Below are positions 5,549 through 6,884 of a stretch of DNA of 6,884 nucleotides, in pieces (the stretch's first letter is position 1; each line of letters begins with the position of its first letter). The notes under the pieces are model-generated. The model was given only the letters and a program-made list of their open reading frames with translations. It ran no database searches and was not told the DNA's origin. The DNA lies in the NCBI GenBank assembly GCA_903868655.1, contig CAIPWG010000055.1, forward strand, positions 1 through 6,884, read 5' to 3'. A program made the position numbers and the translations under genes. The stretch is from an uncultured Sphingomonadales bacterium. Its GTDB lineage: Bacteria > Pseudomonadota > Alphaproteobacteria > Sphingomonadales > Sphingomonadaceae.

Positions 5549-6884
5549 TCAACCACCGCGCAACAACTGCACGCCCCAATCGCGTTCGAACAAGTAAAGT
5601 AACGTCCGCGCGGCTTCTCCGCGCGGGCTGTCCAATCCACCATCGCGTTCCATCAACAGCCGCGCGTCATCATGGGCCACGGGCAGGAGTCGGGCGATCT
5701 GGTCGAAATCGGCCACACGAAACGGCGTATCGCCCGATTGGCGCGTGCCCAGCAATTCGCCGCCACCGCGCAAGCGCAAGTCTTCTTCGGCCAGGCGGAA
5801 CCCATCCTGGGTTTCGCGCATCAGTGCCAGGCGTTCGCGCCCGGTTTCCGACAGCGCATCACCACGCAACAGCATGCAGGTGGATTTGCCGGTGCCGCGC
5901 CCGACCCGGCCACGCAATTGGTGCAATTGCGCCAGGCCAAAACGTTCGGCCTGTTCAATCACCATCAAGGTGGCATTGGGCACATCCACGCCGACTTCGA
6001 TCACCGTCGTGGCCACCAGCAACCCCGCCTGCCCGCTGGCAAAGCGTTCCATCGCCGCGTCCTTGGCCTCTGGCCGCAATTGCCCGTGAACCAGTTCAAC
6101 CCGATCACCGAACAGCAGTTGCAGCGCAGCGTGGCGCGCTTCGGCCGCAGCAAGGTCTTCGGTTTCCTGTTCACGCACCATCGGGCAGACCCAATAGGCC
6201 TGTCCGCCTGCGGCAAGGTGGCGACCAACGCCTGCGATGACCTCATCGAGCCGCTCGGTTGATACCACGCGCGTGTCGATCGGTTGACGCCCCGGCGGCA
6301 TTTCGTCGAGCCGCGACACATCCATTTCGCCATATTGCGCCAATGTCAGCGTGCGCGGGATCGGCGTAGCGGTCATCGCCAGACAATGTGCGGTGGCTTT
6401 CGCCTTTTGGGTCAGCATCAGCCGCTGCCCCACGCCAAAACGGTGCTGTTCGTCGATCACCACCAAGGCCAGATTTTTATAGGCCACACTGTCCTGAAAG
6501 ATCGCGTGGGTACCCACCAAAATCTGGATCGAGCCATCGAGCAGACCCATAAGCGTCGCCTCGCGCGCTTTGCCTTTGTCACGCCCGGTCAGCAGCGCCA
6601 GCGACACACCGGTGCTGGCCACCATCCGGGTCAAAGTTTCGGCATGCTGGCGCGCCAGAATTTCGGTGGGCGCCAACAAGGCAGCCTGCGCCCCGGATTC
6701 AACCGCGATCAACATCGCCTGGAGCGCCACCGCGGTTTTGCCGGAGCCGACATCGCCTTGCAACAACCGCAACATCGGCGCGCCTTGCGCCAGATCGGCC
6801 TCTATTTCGGCAATCGCGCGGGTTTGCGCCCCGGTCAGCGAAAACGGCAGGTTCAGTTGATCGCGCAGGCGGCGGTCGCCGTGC
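5549..6884 (-). CDS. recG: ATP-dependent DNA helicase RecG, C-terminal part (runs off the right edge)
   Basis: RecG remodels stalled replication forks and branch-migrates Holliday junctions and R-loops using ATP. The minus-strand frame is open to base 6884 and gives 444 residues of a protein that is usually near 690 aa; the N-terminal wedge/OB domain lies outside. Numbering from the right edge, the helicase part shows FSLTGAQ (14-20, Q-like motif), GDVGSGKT (43-50, Walker A), APTEILARQH (motif Ia), DEQHRFG (144-150, DExH box), TATPIPRT (171-178), VIEVGVDVP (294-302) and QLRGRVGRG (322-330, motif VI). The RecG-specific tail follows with EDLRLRGGGELLGTRQSG (about 367-384) and FRVADF. The ATG at 6775 is internal: it lies just before Walker A and would remove motif Q, so the true start is beyond the window. 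No motif is broken. The stop at 5549-5551 is 90 bp from the DJ-1-like start on the same strand. Confidence 0.97.
   Translation of the reverse strand, partial: HGDRRLRDQLNLPFSLTGAQTRAIAEIEADLAQGAPMLRLLQGDVGSGKTAVALQAMLIAVESGAQAALLAPTEILARQHAETLTRMVASTGVSLALLTGRDKGKAREATLMGLLDGSIQILVGTHAIFQDSVAYKNLALVVIDEQHRFGVGQRLMLTQKAKATAHCLAMTATPIPRTLTLAQYGEMDVSRLDEMPPGRQPIDTRVVSTERLDEVIAGVGRHLAAGGQAYWVCPMVREQETEDLAAAEARHAALQLLFGDRVELVHGQLRPEAKDAAMERFASGQAGLLVATTVIEVGVDVPNATLMVIEQAERFGLAQLHQLRGRVGRGTGKSTCMLLRGDALSETGRERLALMRETQDGFRLAEEDLRLRGGGELLGTRQSGDTPFRVADFDQIARLLPVAHDDARLLMERDGGLDSPRGEAARTLLYLFERDWGVQLLRGG

Noticed and set aside
4805..5602. A 265-codon plus-strand frame antisense to the DJ-1-like gene
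   Set aside because: The opposite strand encodes a complete DJ-1 family protein with Cys-His active site and good ribosome binding site; the plus-strand translation resembles nothing known.
1..6884. A search for a defence, toxin-antitoxin, CRISPR or mobile island
   Set aside because: All genes are common chromosomal families, base composition looks even throughout, and no direct repeats, terminal inverted repeats, transposase or integrase was seen.

Overview
The window is a high-GC (visually around 60%) stretch of bacterial chromosome made almost entirely of ordinary-looking genes. Codon usage, the GC-rich third positions and the character of the proteins suggest an alphaproteobacterium, with a Sphingomonadales/Erythrobacteraceae-type genome as the best guess. 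That is inference from protein style. There is no rRNA gene or diagnostic marker to prove it, and I see no tRNA, IS element, CRISPR array or phage gene.

Layout from left to right. A truncated APC-family amino acid permease (minus strand, running off the left edge) overlaps by 4 nt the end of a cytochrome b561-type membrane haem protein (minus). A divergent gap of about 100 bp separates that pair from a membrane-bound, processive-type family 2 glycosyltransferase on the plus strand, the only plus-strand gene. It converges, with a 50 bp gap, on a minus-strand series: an SfcA/MaeA-type malic enzyme, a small DUF3429 membrane protein, a DJ-1/PfpI (Hsp31-like) protein, and the C-terminal two thirds of RecG helicase, which runs off the right edge. 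In transcription order the series reads recG, DJ-1-like gene, DUF3429 gene, maeA.

The genes do not form one obvious pathway. The b561/permease pair is probably translationally coupled. The DUF3429 gene and maeA are 76 bp apart and could share a transcript. The DJ-1-like gene has its own good ribosome binding site, a plausible promoter and a strong downstream hairpin, so it looks like an independent unit. Central carbon metabolism (malic enzyme), DNA repair (RecG), electron transfer (b561), possible glyoxal/stress defence (DJ-1) and exopolysaccharide synthesis (GT2) are simply neighbours.

I found no convincing sign of a previously undescribed system. The points most worth a second look are the orphan processive-type GT2, a hairpin that overlaps the Shine-Dalgarno of maeA, the short (no phosphotransacetylase domain) malic enzyme, the b561/permease coupling and the perfect 13-bp hairpin after the DJ-1-like gene.
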